NCBI GenBank assembly: GCA_001689445.1
Contig: LUJN01000042.1
Location: 4,861-68,860 of the forward strand
Length of the DNA: 64,000 bases
Source of the DNA: Bacteroidales bacterium M3
GTDB lineage: Bacteria > Bacteroidota > Bacteroidia > Bacteroidales > Muribaculaceae
Reading direction: 5' to 3'
The notes under the pieces were generated by a model. The model was not told the DNA's origin. It did not search any database and saw nothing but the letters and a program-made list of their open reading frames with translations. Below, piece after piece: positions 33,289 to 43,044 of the stretch (its first letter is position 1; the number at the start of each line of letters is the position of its first letter). The position numbers and the translations under genes are program-made.

Positions 33289-34283
33289 CAGAATATTTGC
33301 TTGAATTTTTTAGAGGAAATAGGTAGGCGTTCCCATATGAATATTCTTGTGCGGTCATATAGGATTGCTATGATAAAAAATGCTGCACAATATAGTAAAC
33401 GCTGAATCTCGAAAGATGCTAGCCCGTAATTTAGATATAGGTTTCTAAAAAATCCGACATATAATTTTATTATTACAGGATGCATATTTAGAAGATATAC
33501 CATAAGTGTTGATGCTGCGATAACGTTTATGAAATGATTTTTTATCTCTATATATGTAAAAGCATAGAAAAATGACAGGGATGCCAATAGGGTTAAAGGG
33601 TTGGTATAGCGTGTCCCATTTATGTGGTATAATAAAAGTATGGCCTTAAGAATGACACATGTAATGAATATATATATACAATTGCGTAAAGAAATCTGTA
33701 AGCCGTATGTGCGGATATATCGGGCGATAATATATAGAATGATTAACCATAAAGCGGTATATCCACCATTCAAAGCAATTGTATTGTCCGCTAATATGCA
33801 GTCAAAAAGGAATGTATAAGCTAGAATGGCTCCTATTAGCCAACGATATTGAACCTTATTTAATGTAGATAGGCCTTTGTTGACTAGAGGCGAAAATATT
33901 ATTAATCCGACGTAAGCCACAATATACCAAAAACCAAAAGGCCAAAAATAGTAGAATCCCTTTATGGGATTGTTTATTGAAATATAGTCGGTAAAAAATG
34001 CGATCAGAGAGATGGGTATTACACAATATATACACTGGAATGCTATGTTTAGTAGCTTATTCAAATTGAAATTAACGCCAAAATAGCCGGATATGAGAAT
34101 AAATATATTAACGCCGATAATTGATGTGCTTTGTTCAAAACATAATAGAAAAGATTCCCAAGAAACCTCATTCGGTCTACCCAATGAATAAAAATTTGCG
34201 TGCTGAAACAACACCATATATATGGCTATGATGCGCAACAGCTCATATTGGGATGCTCTAGGCTTAACGGTGGAATTTGTCAT
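33288..34283 (-). CDS. Acyltransferase family 3 (OafA-like) membrane protein
   Basis: A 331-residue protein with about ten membrane segments. The N-terminal SQYELLRIIAIYMVLFQHAN is the acyltransferase-3 signature, with His in FQHAN as the likely catalytic residue. Such proteins O-acetylate polysaccharide repeat units across the inner membrane. I start it at ATG 34283, with a 20-base overlap of the upstream polymerase gene; an earlier in-frame start at 34340 adds no recognisable domain. The gene is strikingly AT-rich. Confidence 0.85.
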   Translation of the reverse strand: MTNSTVKPRASQYELLRIIAIYMVLFQHANFYSLGRPNEVSWESFLLCFEQSTSIIGVNIFILISGYFGVNFNLNKLLNIAFQCIYCVIPISLIAFFTDYISINNPIKGFYYFWPFGFWYIVAYVGLIIFSPLVNKGLSTLNKVQYRWLIGAILAYTFLFDCILADNTIALNGGYTALWLIILYIIARYIRTYGLQISLRNCIYIFITCVILKAILLLYHINGTRYTNPLTLLASLSFFYAFTYIEIKNHFINVIAASTLMVYLLNMHPVIIKLYVGFFRNLYLNYGLASFEIQRLLYCAAFFIIAILYDRTRIFIWERLPISSKKFKQIF

Positions 34284-35415
34284 AATCATATTGGAAATTA
34301 TATTCATATTGATCATGAACATGCCATATATCTTCGACATACCCGGGTGTCAGGAATGTCTTATAGGGATAGAATGTCGGCCAAACGTTGAGGATTCGTG
34401 CATACAGGCCTAATGAGATTAGAATAAGAGTCAGACTATACCATACCTGACGTTTCAACTGTTTGACAACCGATAGATTTGACAGCGTTATAAATATTCC
34501 AATCATATAGAACCAGCTTAGACGTCCTCCGTTTGTGGATTTAATAAAGGCCAATAATATAAGGCAGAAAACAATCCCTAAATTTAATAATACAATGTCC
34601 TTTTTATTGGCAGGGATATACCTGTAGCAAATCAAGATAATAGATAAAAATAGGGAGGCCTCCAAAAGATATTCGATTCTGAATCCACTTGATTGATTGG
34701 CATAATTCGCTGCCCTGAATTGGGCTTCGCTTAATTCACCGTATGTCTCAAATAATTGGGCATGGAATCCAAGTATTCCGATTACAAGGGCTATTATAGC
34801 TATAACAATAATTGATGATTGTTGGAATTTACGTATAGGGATGAAATAAGCAGGTAAGAATATGAGTGCAGAATTATGGAATGAAAATGCAATGAGTACA
34901 ATAATTAGGAATTTCCATAATTTGCGATCTGTTATTGCCTGAATTGATTGCCATGCGATTGCTGCTGCGATAATTTGGCGTAAATATGTGAAAGAGAAAA
35001 AAAACATCAACCCAAGAAATAGAATCGCCGTAAAAAAATAGCTTTTGCTAAATTTTATGATGCTATGATATGTCAGAGTATATATCAGAAGGGTCAGGAT
35101 AAGGATAAATATATATCGATTATGCGTCACAAATGAGATTAGGTAATTTGCGAATACGTATCCACTTTCCTGTTTGTAGAAGTTATACACCGCTGTTTCT
35201 GTAAAACTATAGCCAAGAGAGACCGTATCTGCTAATGAATCAAAAAATTCGCCATAGATGTATCGGTCATACCCTCCCAACATATCTCCCAATCCAACAA
35301 ATAAAGCCAATGCAAACCAAAAGATTGTAAAGAATATCTTAGATGATGTAGTCTTGTTGGGGAATATCAGAAGTAATACAAGAGCAATCCAAAAAATTAT
35401 GAAATATGGTAACAT
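34264..35415 (-). CDS. EpsG/Wzy-like polysaccharide polymerase
   Basis: A 383-residue protein with about ten to eleven membrane helices, a mid-protein SFTYLRQIIAAAIAWQS segment and little charge in the helices, the EpsG family layout. It is the only Wzy-type candidate in the locus, and would join repeat units in the periplasm after Wzx flipping. It is AT-rich. Its ATG shares a base with the preceding stop (TAATG at 35413-35417). The assignment rests on topology and context rather than catalytic residues. Confidence 0.8.
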   Translation of the reverse strand: MLPYFIIFWIALVLLLIFPNKTTSSKIFFTIFWFALALFVGLGDMLGGYDRYIYGEFFDSLADTVSLGYSFTETAVYNFYKQESGYVFANYLISFVTHNRYIFILILTLLIYTLTYHSIIKFSKSYFFTAILFLGLMFFFSFTYLRQIIAAAIAWQSIQAITDRKLWKFLIIVLIAFSFHNSALIFLPAYFIPIRKFQQSSIIVIAIIALVIGILGFHAQLFETYGELSEAQFRAANYANQSSGFRIEYLLEASLFLSIILICYRYIPANKKDIVLLNLGIVFCLILLAFIKSTNGGRLSWFYMIGIFITLSNLSVVKQLKRQVWYSLTLILISLGLYARILNVWPTFYPYKTFLTPGYVEDIWHVHDQYEYNFQYDYDKFHR

Positions 35416-36608
35416 TACTGATGGTCAAATAGATTAAAGAACTTGTCTGCTATTACGGATTGGCCATGATTGTGCCTGACGGTGTCGCATCCTGATTGGG
35501 CTACGATTTTTACCTGCTCCCGATGGCTGGCTATATAATTTAATATTTCAATTAATTCGTCGCCAGTCTTATATGAATAGTAGTTTTTAAGGTCATCTGC
35601 CTGAATATTCTCAAGTGCACGTTCTGTACCAATAACTAAAAGTCCATTAACAAATGCATCTAAAACCTTACCTTTCGTTCCTGTGCCCAAGCTTATCGGG
35701 GATAGCTGTATGTCATGCTTGATTAATTCTTCCGAATAGACTGGGACAAATGTTATGTGGAGAACATCATAACCGACATTCTTTAAGCTTTTCGTGTGTG
35801 ACTCCCATCCTCTACCTAAGAATGTAATTTTATAAGTTTCGGCCAAAGCCGGATTACCTATAAGCGCATTTATGGCTTCGTCAGCAGCTTCCTTCATGTA
35901 GAAGTCGTATCGTCCGGCGATTAATAACTTTAATTCCCGTTTAGTAAAATCTATAACTTTAGAGGCGTTATAGTCATAGTGGGGATGAGGGATGAAATAG
36001 GCTGATACATTGGGGTTGATTGATGTTAAGAAGTTGCAATCCATAGCGCCTACAAGATGGTATTTTATATTTTTGCCATGAGGTAGATTCCTTGTATGGG
36101 ATAAATATTTTTGGTACATTATGCCATATTTGATGAGGAATTTTGATGTCAGAATTTTTTCGGGCATACTGATTACACGGGCGTAATACATAGCTTCGCA
36201 ATCAGGAGTTGTTATTACTATAGGTCTTTTATTGAAATATTTTGCATGGCCTGAAATTTCCTCTCCATAGATCCAAATTGCATTATATTGGGAATTGAGA
36301 TGGTTACGTAATCTTTTGCCAATTGACAGGTACCTTAGATAAGGGTATTTTAGAAAAGTCCTCAAGGAAAAAATAGGCGTGTTTATAAATATGCTCATTA
36401 ATAGAGGAACACTTAATATCGTTATTGAGATATTCAGTTCAGATTCTATTTTACTTATTTGTTCCGAATTCACATGATTAAGATTCCATGTGTATACATC
36501 GATATCTTTATTTGTCCCTCTGTTCTTAATGATATGATATGGAAGGGCAGACGCTCCATTATAGTTTTCAGGCGTTGGGACAAAAAGAGAGATTAGTGCT
36601 ATATTCAT
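35415..36608 (-). CDS. Glycosyltransferase, GT-B-like, divergent
   Basis: A 397-residue protein with a GT-B layout: an N-terminal Rossmann-like start MNIALISLFVPTPENYNG, and a C-terminal donor domain with LLIAGRYDFYMKEAADE, TFLGRGW and ISLGTGTKGKVLDAFVNGL, which resembles the GT4/GT1 donor-binding loop. The usual ExxGxxxxE motif is not clear, so the family is uncertain. The gene is AT-rich and lies 3 bases after the next glycosyltransferase. Confidence 0.7.
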   Translation of the reverse strand: MNIALISLFVPTPENYNGASALPYHIIKNRGTNKDIDVYTWNLNHVNSEQISKIESELNISITILSVPLLMSIFINTPIFSLRTFLKYPYLRYLSIGKRLRNHLNSQYNAIWIYGEEISGHAKYFNKRPIVITTPDCEAMYYARVISMPEKILTSKFLIKYGIMYQKYLSHTRNLPHGKNIKYHLVGAMDCNFLTSINPNVSAYFIPHPHYDYNASKVIDFTKRELKLLIAGRYDFYMKEAADEAINALIGNPALAETYKITFLGRGWESHTKSLKNVGYDVLHITFVPVYSEELIKHDIQLSPISLGTGTKGKVLDAFVNGLLVIGTERALENIQADDLKNYYSYKTGDELIEILNYIASHREQVKIVAQSGCDTVRHNHGQSVIADKFFNLFDHQ

Positions 36609-36611
36609 AAT

Positions 36612-37742
36612 TTATTTACTGCGCATCAACGATATGAAAAGACTGTTCCATCGAGTCATGATTATATCACGATTGAATCTATTTGCATTTTTAATTGAAT
36701 TTTTGCTCATTTCCATCCTGAGATTTTCATTTTCAATAAGGGAGATCATTTTTTTTGCAAAAATTTTAGTATTCCCAACCTGAGAAATGATGAATCCATC
36801 AGTGCCGTCGTTGACGATTTCTGCTGGACCAATTGGTGTGTCGAATGTGACCACTGGCAATCCACAGGCCTGGGCTTCAGCCAATACTAGACCGAATCCC
36901 TCTGCTCGGGAAGATAGAATGAAAAATGCTGCATCATGATATGTTTTATCCATATCCTCTGTAAATCCCATTATGTGAACCACATCCTCTAGTGAATGTT
37001 GTCTGATATATGTTGCGGTTTCTGTAGGGTCTCCGCCTCCATAGATGTAGAGGTGCCAGTCGGGATGTGATTGCTTTACGATTGCCCATGCTTCCATCAT
37101 ATAGTCATATCCTTTTTGTGTATCATGGCGCCCGGCTGTGATGACTCTTTTTATCGATGGGTCATATTCCACAAAGGATGGGTTGACATTGATGAAGTCA
37201 TAAATGAAAATGCAATTATTCATATGCTTGCTCCATTTGGCACAATCGGTCCTGGAAAGGACGATAAACTTACGGTAGTGTGAGGCTTGGCATATTGTGC
37301 GGATGGTCTTGTATTTTCCAATTGTCCAAGCCAATAACTTGCCATAACGCCTAGAGTATATATTTTGTGCCCAATAGGCGTTGGTATCATAGGAGAAGTG
37401 ATATTCGGCTATTTTTACGCTGTTGTCCTTGATTTTGTATAGGAATCCCAATTCATGGCCGCCTGTGGATATTGCGATGTCATATGGATGGGAATACAAG
37501 TGTTCCTCCAGGCGTTTACGCCATAACTTAAAGCACTGCTTGGAGCCGTCTATGACAACGCCTAAGTCTATCAATCTGACATCATCACAAAGCGGGAAGT
37601 AGCTCTTCCTCCCGTTTTGTGATGCCGATATTATTGACACCTCATATCCGAATTGTTGGGACAGGTAGTTGGCTTTGGACGTTATCATACGTTCCATGCC
37701 GCCATTACCGGCCAGATTGTCTATACAGTAGGCGATTCTCAT
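36612..37742 (-). CDS. Family 4 glycosyltransferase (GT-B)
   Basis: A 376-residue enzyme. The N-terminal MRIAYCIDNLAGNGGMERM is a typical GT4 acceptor loop; the donor domain has VITAGRHDTQKGYDYM, YIYGGGDPTET and SSRAEGFGLVLAEAQACGLP (E(x7)E motif). ATG 37742 overlaps the stop of the upstream GT2 as ATGA, which fixes the start; the frame open to 37841 would extend into that gene. Sugar unknown. Confidence 0.93.
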   Translation of the reverse strand: MRIAYCIDNLAGNGGMERMITSKANYLSQQFGYEVSIISASQNGRKSYFPLCDDVRLIDLGVVIDGSKQCFKLWRKRLEEHLYSHPYDIAISTGGHELGFLYKIKDNSVKIAEYHFSYDTNAYWAQNIYSRRYGKLLAWTIGKYKTIRTICQASHYRKFIVLSRTDCAKWSKHMNNCIFIYDFINVNPSFVEYDPSIKRVITAGRHDTQKGYDYMMEAWAIVKQSHPDWHLYIYGGGDPTETATYIRQHSLEDVVHIMGFTEDMDKTYHDAAFFILSSRAEGFGLVLAEAQACGLPVVTFDTPIGPAEIVNDGTDGFIISQVGNTKIFAKKMISLIENENLRMEMSKNSIKNANRFNRDIIMTRWNSLFISLMRSK

Positions 37743-38731
37743 TCTTGCATTTGTGAAATGCGCCCTTTCTTGATTATGAGACGCACCAGTGGAGTGATAT
37801 TCAGTATGTACTTTATTGAAGATGCCTTTGAAGACAGGCATTTGCCCTTAATGGGATATAGTTCATACTCTTTCAAGCGGGCAATATACTCATCATAGAA
37901 TCCTAAGGGTATATTACGATCCCGCATAAGAGCTAATATGTTTCCGACAATAATGCTATTTGCTCGTTTAACGAGGAACTTTGCCAGCTCCAAGTCTTGT
38001 AGCGTCATTGCAAATTGCTGTGTCTCACGTGTGACGATTGCATTATCCATCAACAACCGATGGCGGGTGGAGAGGTTTTTTGTCGTGGTGGTAGATTGTC
38101 CCGTCTTGAAATATCGGTAGATTAGAGAGTCGGTGAAATATACTTTCTCTGCCAAGGAGTATATCCGCGTGTTAAACTCCACATCCTGTTGCGATATGCC
38201 GGGATAGAAGCGCAGGAGATGTTTGTCAATAAGTTTTTTTGAAAATAGGGCGGTGCAAGGCCCTCCAATTTCAAGTCCGTTCATCAAGGCTTCTTTTCCC
38301 GAATAGGTATGATTGAGCAAAAGTGGTTGTACAGCACCGCGGCCCATTGGATTTCCATCACGGTCAACAATGTCCATCCAAAAATTTATCATATCGAGCC
38401 CTTTTGACTCTGCAATATTCAAGACCTCGGAGATATGGTCGTTGATTATATAATCATCTGAATCGATAAACCATATATAATTACCGGTCGCGTTATGCAG
38501 CCCGAGGTTACGGGCCACACTTTGTCCTTGGTTCTCTTGGTGGAACACTTTGATATTGGGATGTTCCGCAGCCAAATTTTCGGCAATAGCTCCACTACGG
38601 TCTGTGGAGCCGTCATTGATGAGCAGAATCTCATATTCTGACGTGTCCAAAGATTGGGCTAAAATTGAGTGTACACATCTTTCCAGATATGCCTCCACGT
38701 TGTATACGGGAATTATAATGCTGAGTCTCAT
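37739..38731 (-). CDS. Family 2 glycosyltransferase
   Basis: A 330-residue GT-A enzyme starting MRLSIIIPVYNVEAYLERC, with LLINDGSTDRSGAIAENL and WFIDSDDYIINDH (DxD). The C-terminal half is helical and may bind the acceptor. It lies 18 bases after the UDP-sugar dehydrogenase and is coupled by ATGA to the next GT4 gene. Confidence 0.93.
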   Translation of the reverse strand: MRLSIIIPVYNVEAYLERCVHSILAQSLDTSEYEILLINDGSTDRSGAIAENLAAEHPNIKVFHQENQGQSVARNLGLHNATGNYIWFIDSDDYIINDHISEVLNIAESKGLDMINFWMDIVDRDGNPMGRGAVQPLLLNHTYSGKEALMNGLEIGGPCTALFSKKLIDKHLLRFYPGISQQDVEFNTRIYSLAEKVYFTDSLIYRYFKTGQSTTTTKNLSTRHRLLMDNAIVTRETQQFAMTLQDLELAKFLVKRANSIIVGNILALMRDRNIPLGFYDEYIARLKEYELYPIKGKCLSSKASSIKYILNITPLVRLIIKKGRISQMQE

Positions 38732-38749
38732 GCTGAATTGTTCTACGCT

Positions 38750-40039
38750 TTACAGGCGCGCGTCCACTTGCTCTCGCGGCAGTATTCCCTTGACGTCGTA
38801 TACGACACCATTCTCCTTGTCAGCAAGGAACTCACGGGCATCAATGCCTGCAAAGTCATTGTGCGCCACACACAGTATGACAGCATCATATTTGCCGTGT
38901 AGGTTTTCAAGCCTTTCGGCTACGATACTGATGCCATATTCGTGGTTGACACGCTCAGCCGATGCCCAAGGGTCGTAGACTGTGATATTGTCGGTATATT
39001 CCCGCAGGGAGTTGTATATGTCGACAATCTTTGTGTTGCGTATGTCGGGGCAATTCTCCTTGAATGTGAATCCAAGCAGGAGTATCTTGGCGTCCTTCAC
39101 CAATACACCTTTGTGGTTCATCGCCTTGATAGTCTGGCTTGCCACATATTCGCCCATGCCGTCGTTTAGGCGTCGGGCCGAGAACATCACGCGCGGCAGT
39201 ACACCATAGACCTGGGCTTTCTGTATCAGGTAGTAAGGGTCAACACTGATGCAATGACCGCCGACAAGCCCCGGGCTTAGCTTGATGAAATTCCACTTGC
39301 TCGCCGCAGCGTCTATTGCATCGTGTGTGTCGATGCCCATAGCGTTGAATATCTTAGCAAGCTCGTTCATGAAGGCAATGTTAACGTCTCGCTGGGAGTT
39401 CTCGATAATCTTCGATGCCTCTGCCACCTTGATGCTCGGTGCCTTGTGGGTCCCATTAACGAGCACGGCATTGTATATTCCGTCGACAATATCAGCAATT
39501 TCGGGTGTGCTTCCCGAAGTTACTTTCTTGATTTTTTCAACAGTGTGCAGTTTGTCGCCCGGATTGATTCGCTCGGGTGAGTAGCCGGCAAAAAAGTCGG
39601 TGTTGAATTTCAGTCCCGACACCCGCTCCACGACCGGCAGGCATTCCTCCTCGGTCACGCCGGGATATACTGTCGACTCATAGATGACAATATCACCCTT
39701 GGAGATGACCTTGCCCACCGTCTCGCTCGCACCCCATAGGGGCTTCAGGTCGGGGCGGTTGTTTTCATCGACCGGGGTGGGCACGGCTACAACGTACACG
39801 TTGCAATCCTTGATTTCGTCAAGGCCGGTAGTACACTTGAAGCCGGCAGCAATCGCCTCCTGAAGCAAAGCGTCGTCCACCTCGCGGGTTGAGTCATGTC
39901 CTGACATCAGCTCATCTACACGAGCCTGATTGAGGTCATATCCGACCGTCTTAAACTTGGTTGAGAAAAGCCGAGCCAACGGCAGTCCGACATACCCCAA
40001 CCCTATAACTGCGATCTTTTTGTTTGCTAAATTATTCAT
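38750..40039 (-). CDS. UDP-N-acetylhexosamine 6-dehydrogenase, TviB/WbpO-like
   Basis: A 429-residue NAD-dependent nucleotide-sugar dehydrogenase. The Rossmann motif AVIGLGYVGLPLARLF is at about 10-25, VAVPTPVDENNRPDL at about 88-102, YESTVYPGVTEEE at about 120, and catalytic Cys263 in GGHCISVDPYYLIQ. The YPGVTEEE and GGHCISVDPYYL forms are typical of enzymes oxidising UDP-GlcNAc, UDP-GalNAc or UDP-ManNAc to uronic acids (WbpO, TviB, WbpA) rather than UDP-glucose. It implies an acidic HexNAcA sugar in the polymer. Its composition is GC-richer than its neighbours on both sides. Confidence 0.93.
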   Translation of the reverse strand: MNNLANKKIAVIGLGYVGLPLARLFSTKFKTVGYDLNQARVDELMSGHDSTREVDDALLQEAIAAGFKCTTGLDEIKDCNVYVVAVPTPVDENNRPDLKPLWGASETVGKVISKGDIVIYESTVYPGVTEEECLPVVERVSGLKFNTDFFAGYSPERINPGDKLHTVEKIKKVTSGSTPEIADIVDGIYNAVLVNGTHKAPSIKVAEASKIIENSQRDVNIAFMNELAKIFNAMGIDTHDAIDAAASKWNFIKLSPGLVGGHCISVDPYYLIQKAQVYGVLPRVMFSARRLNDGMGEYVASQTIKAMNHKGVLVKDAKILLLGFTFKENCPDIRNTKIVDIYNSLREYTDNITVYDPWASAERVNHEYGISIVAERLENLHGKYDAVILCVAHNDFAGIDAREFLADKENGVVYDVKGILPREQVDARL

Positions 40040-40042
40040 TGG

Positions 40043-41053
40043 TTATTTGGCCTTATTTATTTTCGATTTTATTATATGATATGGAAGTGAATAATAGAAT
40101 AAAGTTCGTATCCCTACCACAAAAAATTTTACGGACGGAGCATGTAATATGCAATTTATTAGTGATTTGGGTGAATATTTGCCCATTTCATGTGCAAGTA
40201 AAACATTCGTTTCAATCTGCGATAAGCCTATGTCAGATAGTCGTTTTATGGCAATATCGAAATTTACATAATCTTTTGCTTTGAGGAGCAGATATAAATT
40301 AGCTGCTAAGTAATCTTCGAAATATCGTTTGCCAATTTTATGGAAAAATACGACACCTCGTCCTAAAATGTCTATAGTCGTCAGTTGATGTTGGATACCT
40401 TTTTGTTTACTGACAGAGCCGATACGCGTTGTAGCACAATATAGGCATCGTCGGTCTGCTGCTATTTTAGTGGCATGATGACCGGATAAGTAGGTAAATG
40501 TGGTGTCATTATGTATCCTAGTAGTATCAAATTTGAGTTTATGATTTTCAATCAATGTACGTTTTATCATTTTAGAGACAGGAACGCCGTGAAGATATCT
40601 GAGTTTATCTTCTGCCTCATTTGGATTATGAAACCATAAGTCTATATAAGAATTTGATGATAAAATGGTTCTATTTGTATTCTCATAAGTTTCACAATCA
40701 ACACTGTTTGTCTTAAAAAATATGAGATCTTCAGGGGCATCTGCATATTCATCTAATATTTGATTTATACAGTAGTTGAAAAAATCATCCGAATCAGCAA
40801 AAATCACCCATTTCCCTGTTGCATATTTTAGCCCTTGATTTCGTGCATATCCACCACCCTTATTCTCGTTCAATTCTATTAGTCGTAAGTTGGAGTACGA
40901 GTCTCTTATGGTGTAAATGTCAGACCTATATCTATTATCGCTGCAATCATCAACTACAATAATCTCCACATCATCTCTTTTCGGAATTGAATCAACACAT
41001 CGTCTTAATAAACGTGGAAGATTATAGTGAGGGATTATGAAGGAATATATCAT
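40043..41053 (-). CDS. Family 2 glycosyltransferase
   Basis: A 336-residue GT-A enzyme starting MIYSFIIPHYNLPRLLRRC, with IIVVDDCSDNRYRSD and WVIFADSDDFF (DxD). Its C-terminal helices carry a Cys/Arg-rich segment. It is AT-rich and belongs to the variable core of the locus. Three bases separate its stop from the start of the dehydrogenase gene downstream. Confidence 0.9.
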   Translation of the reverse strand: MIYSFIIPHYNLPRLLRRCVDSIPKRDDVEIIVVDDCSDNRYRSDIYTIRDSYSNLRLIELNENKGGGYARNQGLKYATGKWVIFADSDDFFNYCINQILDEYADAPEDLIFFKTNSVDCETYENTNRTILSSNSYIDLWFHNPNEAEDKLRYLHGVPVSKMIKRTLIENHKLKFDTTRIHNDTTFTYLSGHHATKIAADRRCLYCATTRIGSVSKQKGIQHQLTTIDILGRGVVFFHKIGKRYFEDYLAANLYLLLKAKDYVNFDIAIKRLSDIGLSQIETNVLLAHEMGKYSPKSLINCILHAPSVKFFVVGIRTLFYYSLPYHIIKSKINKAK

Positions 41054-41095
41054 ATAATATAATGCTGAAAAATAGAACTAAGATAGTTTTTCTCG

Positions 41096-42016
41096 CTACT
41101 TGTTTATGCCTAATAGTTGAAAGAGATTGTATTTATTGAATACTGCTCTTAATTGAATGTCATTTTTTTGACTTGAGAGGACATTTATATTTACAAGACC
41201 AATATCTTGAACATTAGGATTTTCCAAATAATCATGACTATTTATCGTTCTTGTCAGTACTTTTGCAATTTCGGTTTTGTTCAACCTTGCCATTGCATTA
41301 AACCATATATCATCTGCAGTGGGGCATATATTCATGAATACATTTTGGTTGAGCACTTCAGGATGAAGGGCGTTTGGTGGGTATAACACAGCGCCGACTC
41401 CAGTGAAAAATAAATATTTTGAATCCTCATTGTTGGGTGCATTCCATTCCCATTCATTGTACGGAAGTAGATTGTTATGATTATCGACACGTATTCTATG
41501 GACCCTAGTCGCATATATTTTAGTTGGATTGCCCAGATAGCTTTGGACCATACGGTCTATAATATCAAACTCATATATGGCGTCATCATCTACTGTTATA
41601 ATTACGGCGTTAGGGAATTCATGTAGTGCCGGAATCAATTTTTTATATGAGCGGATGTCCTTCGTATAACGAATTTCTAGTCCGCGCGAAATTTGGGATT
41701 TTAAGGATTGAGGTAAAGAAACATTTTGTAATTCATCGCTTAACCACAATATTATTTTGTTTGGTTTTAATGTCTGCTGCATCAGGCTCTCGATTGTGTA
41801 GCATACATCATAAATCCGTTTTCCATATGAGGTCAACGATACTATTATCTCTCTATCACAGTAACGTGTCTTTGATGTGCCAGTTTCAGGGCAATGTAAG
41901 ATGAAGTCCTCCATCTGGCTTTTACGAATGAAGAATTTCAGTGTTTTAATTAGTGAATAAACCTCTATGAATTGAGAGTTGGTTTTGTTCAGTTTTTTGA
42001 AAAGTTTCCGTATCAT
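41096..42016 (-). CDS. GT-A glycosyltransferase, variant DDD motif
   Basis: A 306-residue protein of the GT2-like type found in Bacteroides capsule loci. The N-terminal IVSLTSYGKRIYDVCYTIES replaces the usual GT2 opening, and IITVDDDAIYEFDIID supplies the metal-binding DDD. SSRA-type signal regions are absent, so it is cytoplasmic. It is one of the most AT-rich genes in the window (16 of 60 bases are G or C in 41701-41760). Donor sugar unknown. Confidence 0.8.
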   Translation of the reverse strand: MIRKLFKKLNKTNSQFIEVYSLIKTLKFFIRKSQMEDFILHCPETGTSKTRYCDREIIVSLTSYGKRIYDVCYTIESLMQQTLKPNKIILWLSDELQNVSLPQSLKSQISRGLEIRYTKDIRSYKKLIPALHEFPNAVIITVDDDAIYEFDIIDRMVQSYLGNPTKIYATRVHRIRVDNHNNLLPYNEWEWNAPNNEDSKYLFFTGVGAVLYPPNALHPEVLNQNVFMNICPTADDIWFNAMARLNKTEIAKVLTRTINSHDYLENPNVQDIGLVNINVLSSQKNDIQLRAVFNKYNLFQLLGINK

Positions 42017-42049
42017 TAGTCATTGGTTAATATAGGGGAACTGGTATTG

Positions 42050-43042
42050 CTATTTTCGTAACATATAGGCGAAATAACGATACATAAAAATCTTTGTTCG
42101 CGTAAATTCCATTAGAGTTAAAGAGTATATAGGGAAAGAGAAGACCCATTTGCAGTAAGGTTTAACTCTCATAAGATCTAGTAATCCTCTATATCGACTC
42201 CAACTTCGATAAGAAAACAATGCTAAATATAAATATTCCAAGAAGTTCTTCTGAACTCCGATTGCGAAATTTTTTTCATATGCTTGAAGCACCTTGTTTC
42301 CCTTAAGTAAATCATATACATTGTCCCAATATCTAATCCTTTTCTTTGGCTCATAATAGGAGCGATTATGCATTTCGCTACTTCTTATAATTCGGTGATA
42401 GTATCGCACGCCCCTATCGATAATGATTTTGCCTGATGCTAATGTTGTCGCGATATTAAACAATCGATCTTCCGGTACTATATTCTTTGTGTTAACAAAT
42501 TTTATATTGTTTTGTATGAGAATCTCCCTTTTATATAAGTTGGGGTGAATGTTGGTCCCTAAAGGCCATGGCCGATCCAAGTTGCCTTGCCCAATTAGAT
42601 CTCGTAGTACGAAATCCCTAGTTGCGTTGTCTGTCAAATTAGATGGCCAAGGATATTGGGTTATTTCCCCTTCCGTATCGCATACCGAGGTTCCAATTAC
42701 CAAATCGGCATTTTTTTTCGTCGCTGTCAGATATAGTCTTTCATACATGTCTAGTTCTCTGTAGTCATCATGATCGGAGAATGCAATATATTCTCCAGAT
42801 GCGATTTCAAGACCTCGGTTTCTACTTTCCCCAATATGAAGATTTTGGCCGTTTTTAATGACTTTTATTCTACTGTCTCTAGAGGCATATTTTTCAACTA
42901 TAACATCCGAACCATCAGTCGGGCAATCAGTAACAATTATAATCTCTATATCCTTGAGAGACTGATTTATTAGAGTATCCATGCAAGAATAAAGATACTT
43001 CCCGGCGTTATATACCGTTAATATAATGGAGACTTTTGGCAT
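42050..43042 (-). CDS. Family 2 glycosyltransferase
   Basis: A 330-residue GT-A enzyme starting MPKVSIILTVYNAGKYLYSC, with IIIVTDCPTDGSDVI and YIAFSDHDDYRE, in which the DxD position reads DHDD. ATG 43042 gives the normal GT2 start; ATG 43057, five codons upstream and overlapping the previous stop by 13 bases, is an alternative. AT-rich. Confidence 0.88.
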   Translation of the reverse strand: MPKVSIILTVYNAGKYLYSCMDTLINQSLKDIEIIIVTDCPTDGSDVIVEKYASRDSRIKVIKNGQNLHIGESRNRGLEIASGEYIAFSDHDDYRELDMYERLYLTATKKNADLVIGTSVCDTEGEITQYPWPSNLTDNATRDFVLRDLIGQGNLDRPWPLGTNIHPNLYKREILIQNNIKFVNTKNIVPEDRLFNIATTLASGKIIIDRGVRYYHRIIRSSEMHNRSYYEPKKRIRYWDNVYDLLKGNKVLQAYEKNFAIGVQKNFLEYLYLALFSYRSWSRYRGLLDLMRVKPYCKWVFSFPIYSLTLMEFTRTKIFMYRYFAYMLRK

Positions 43043-43044
43043 AA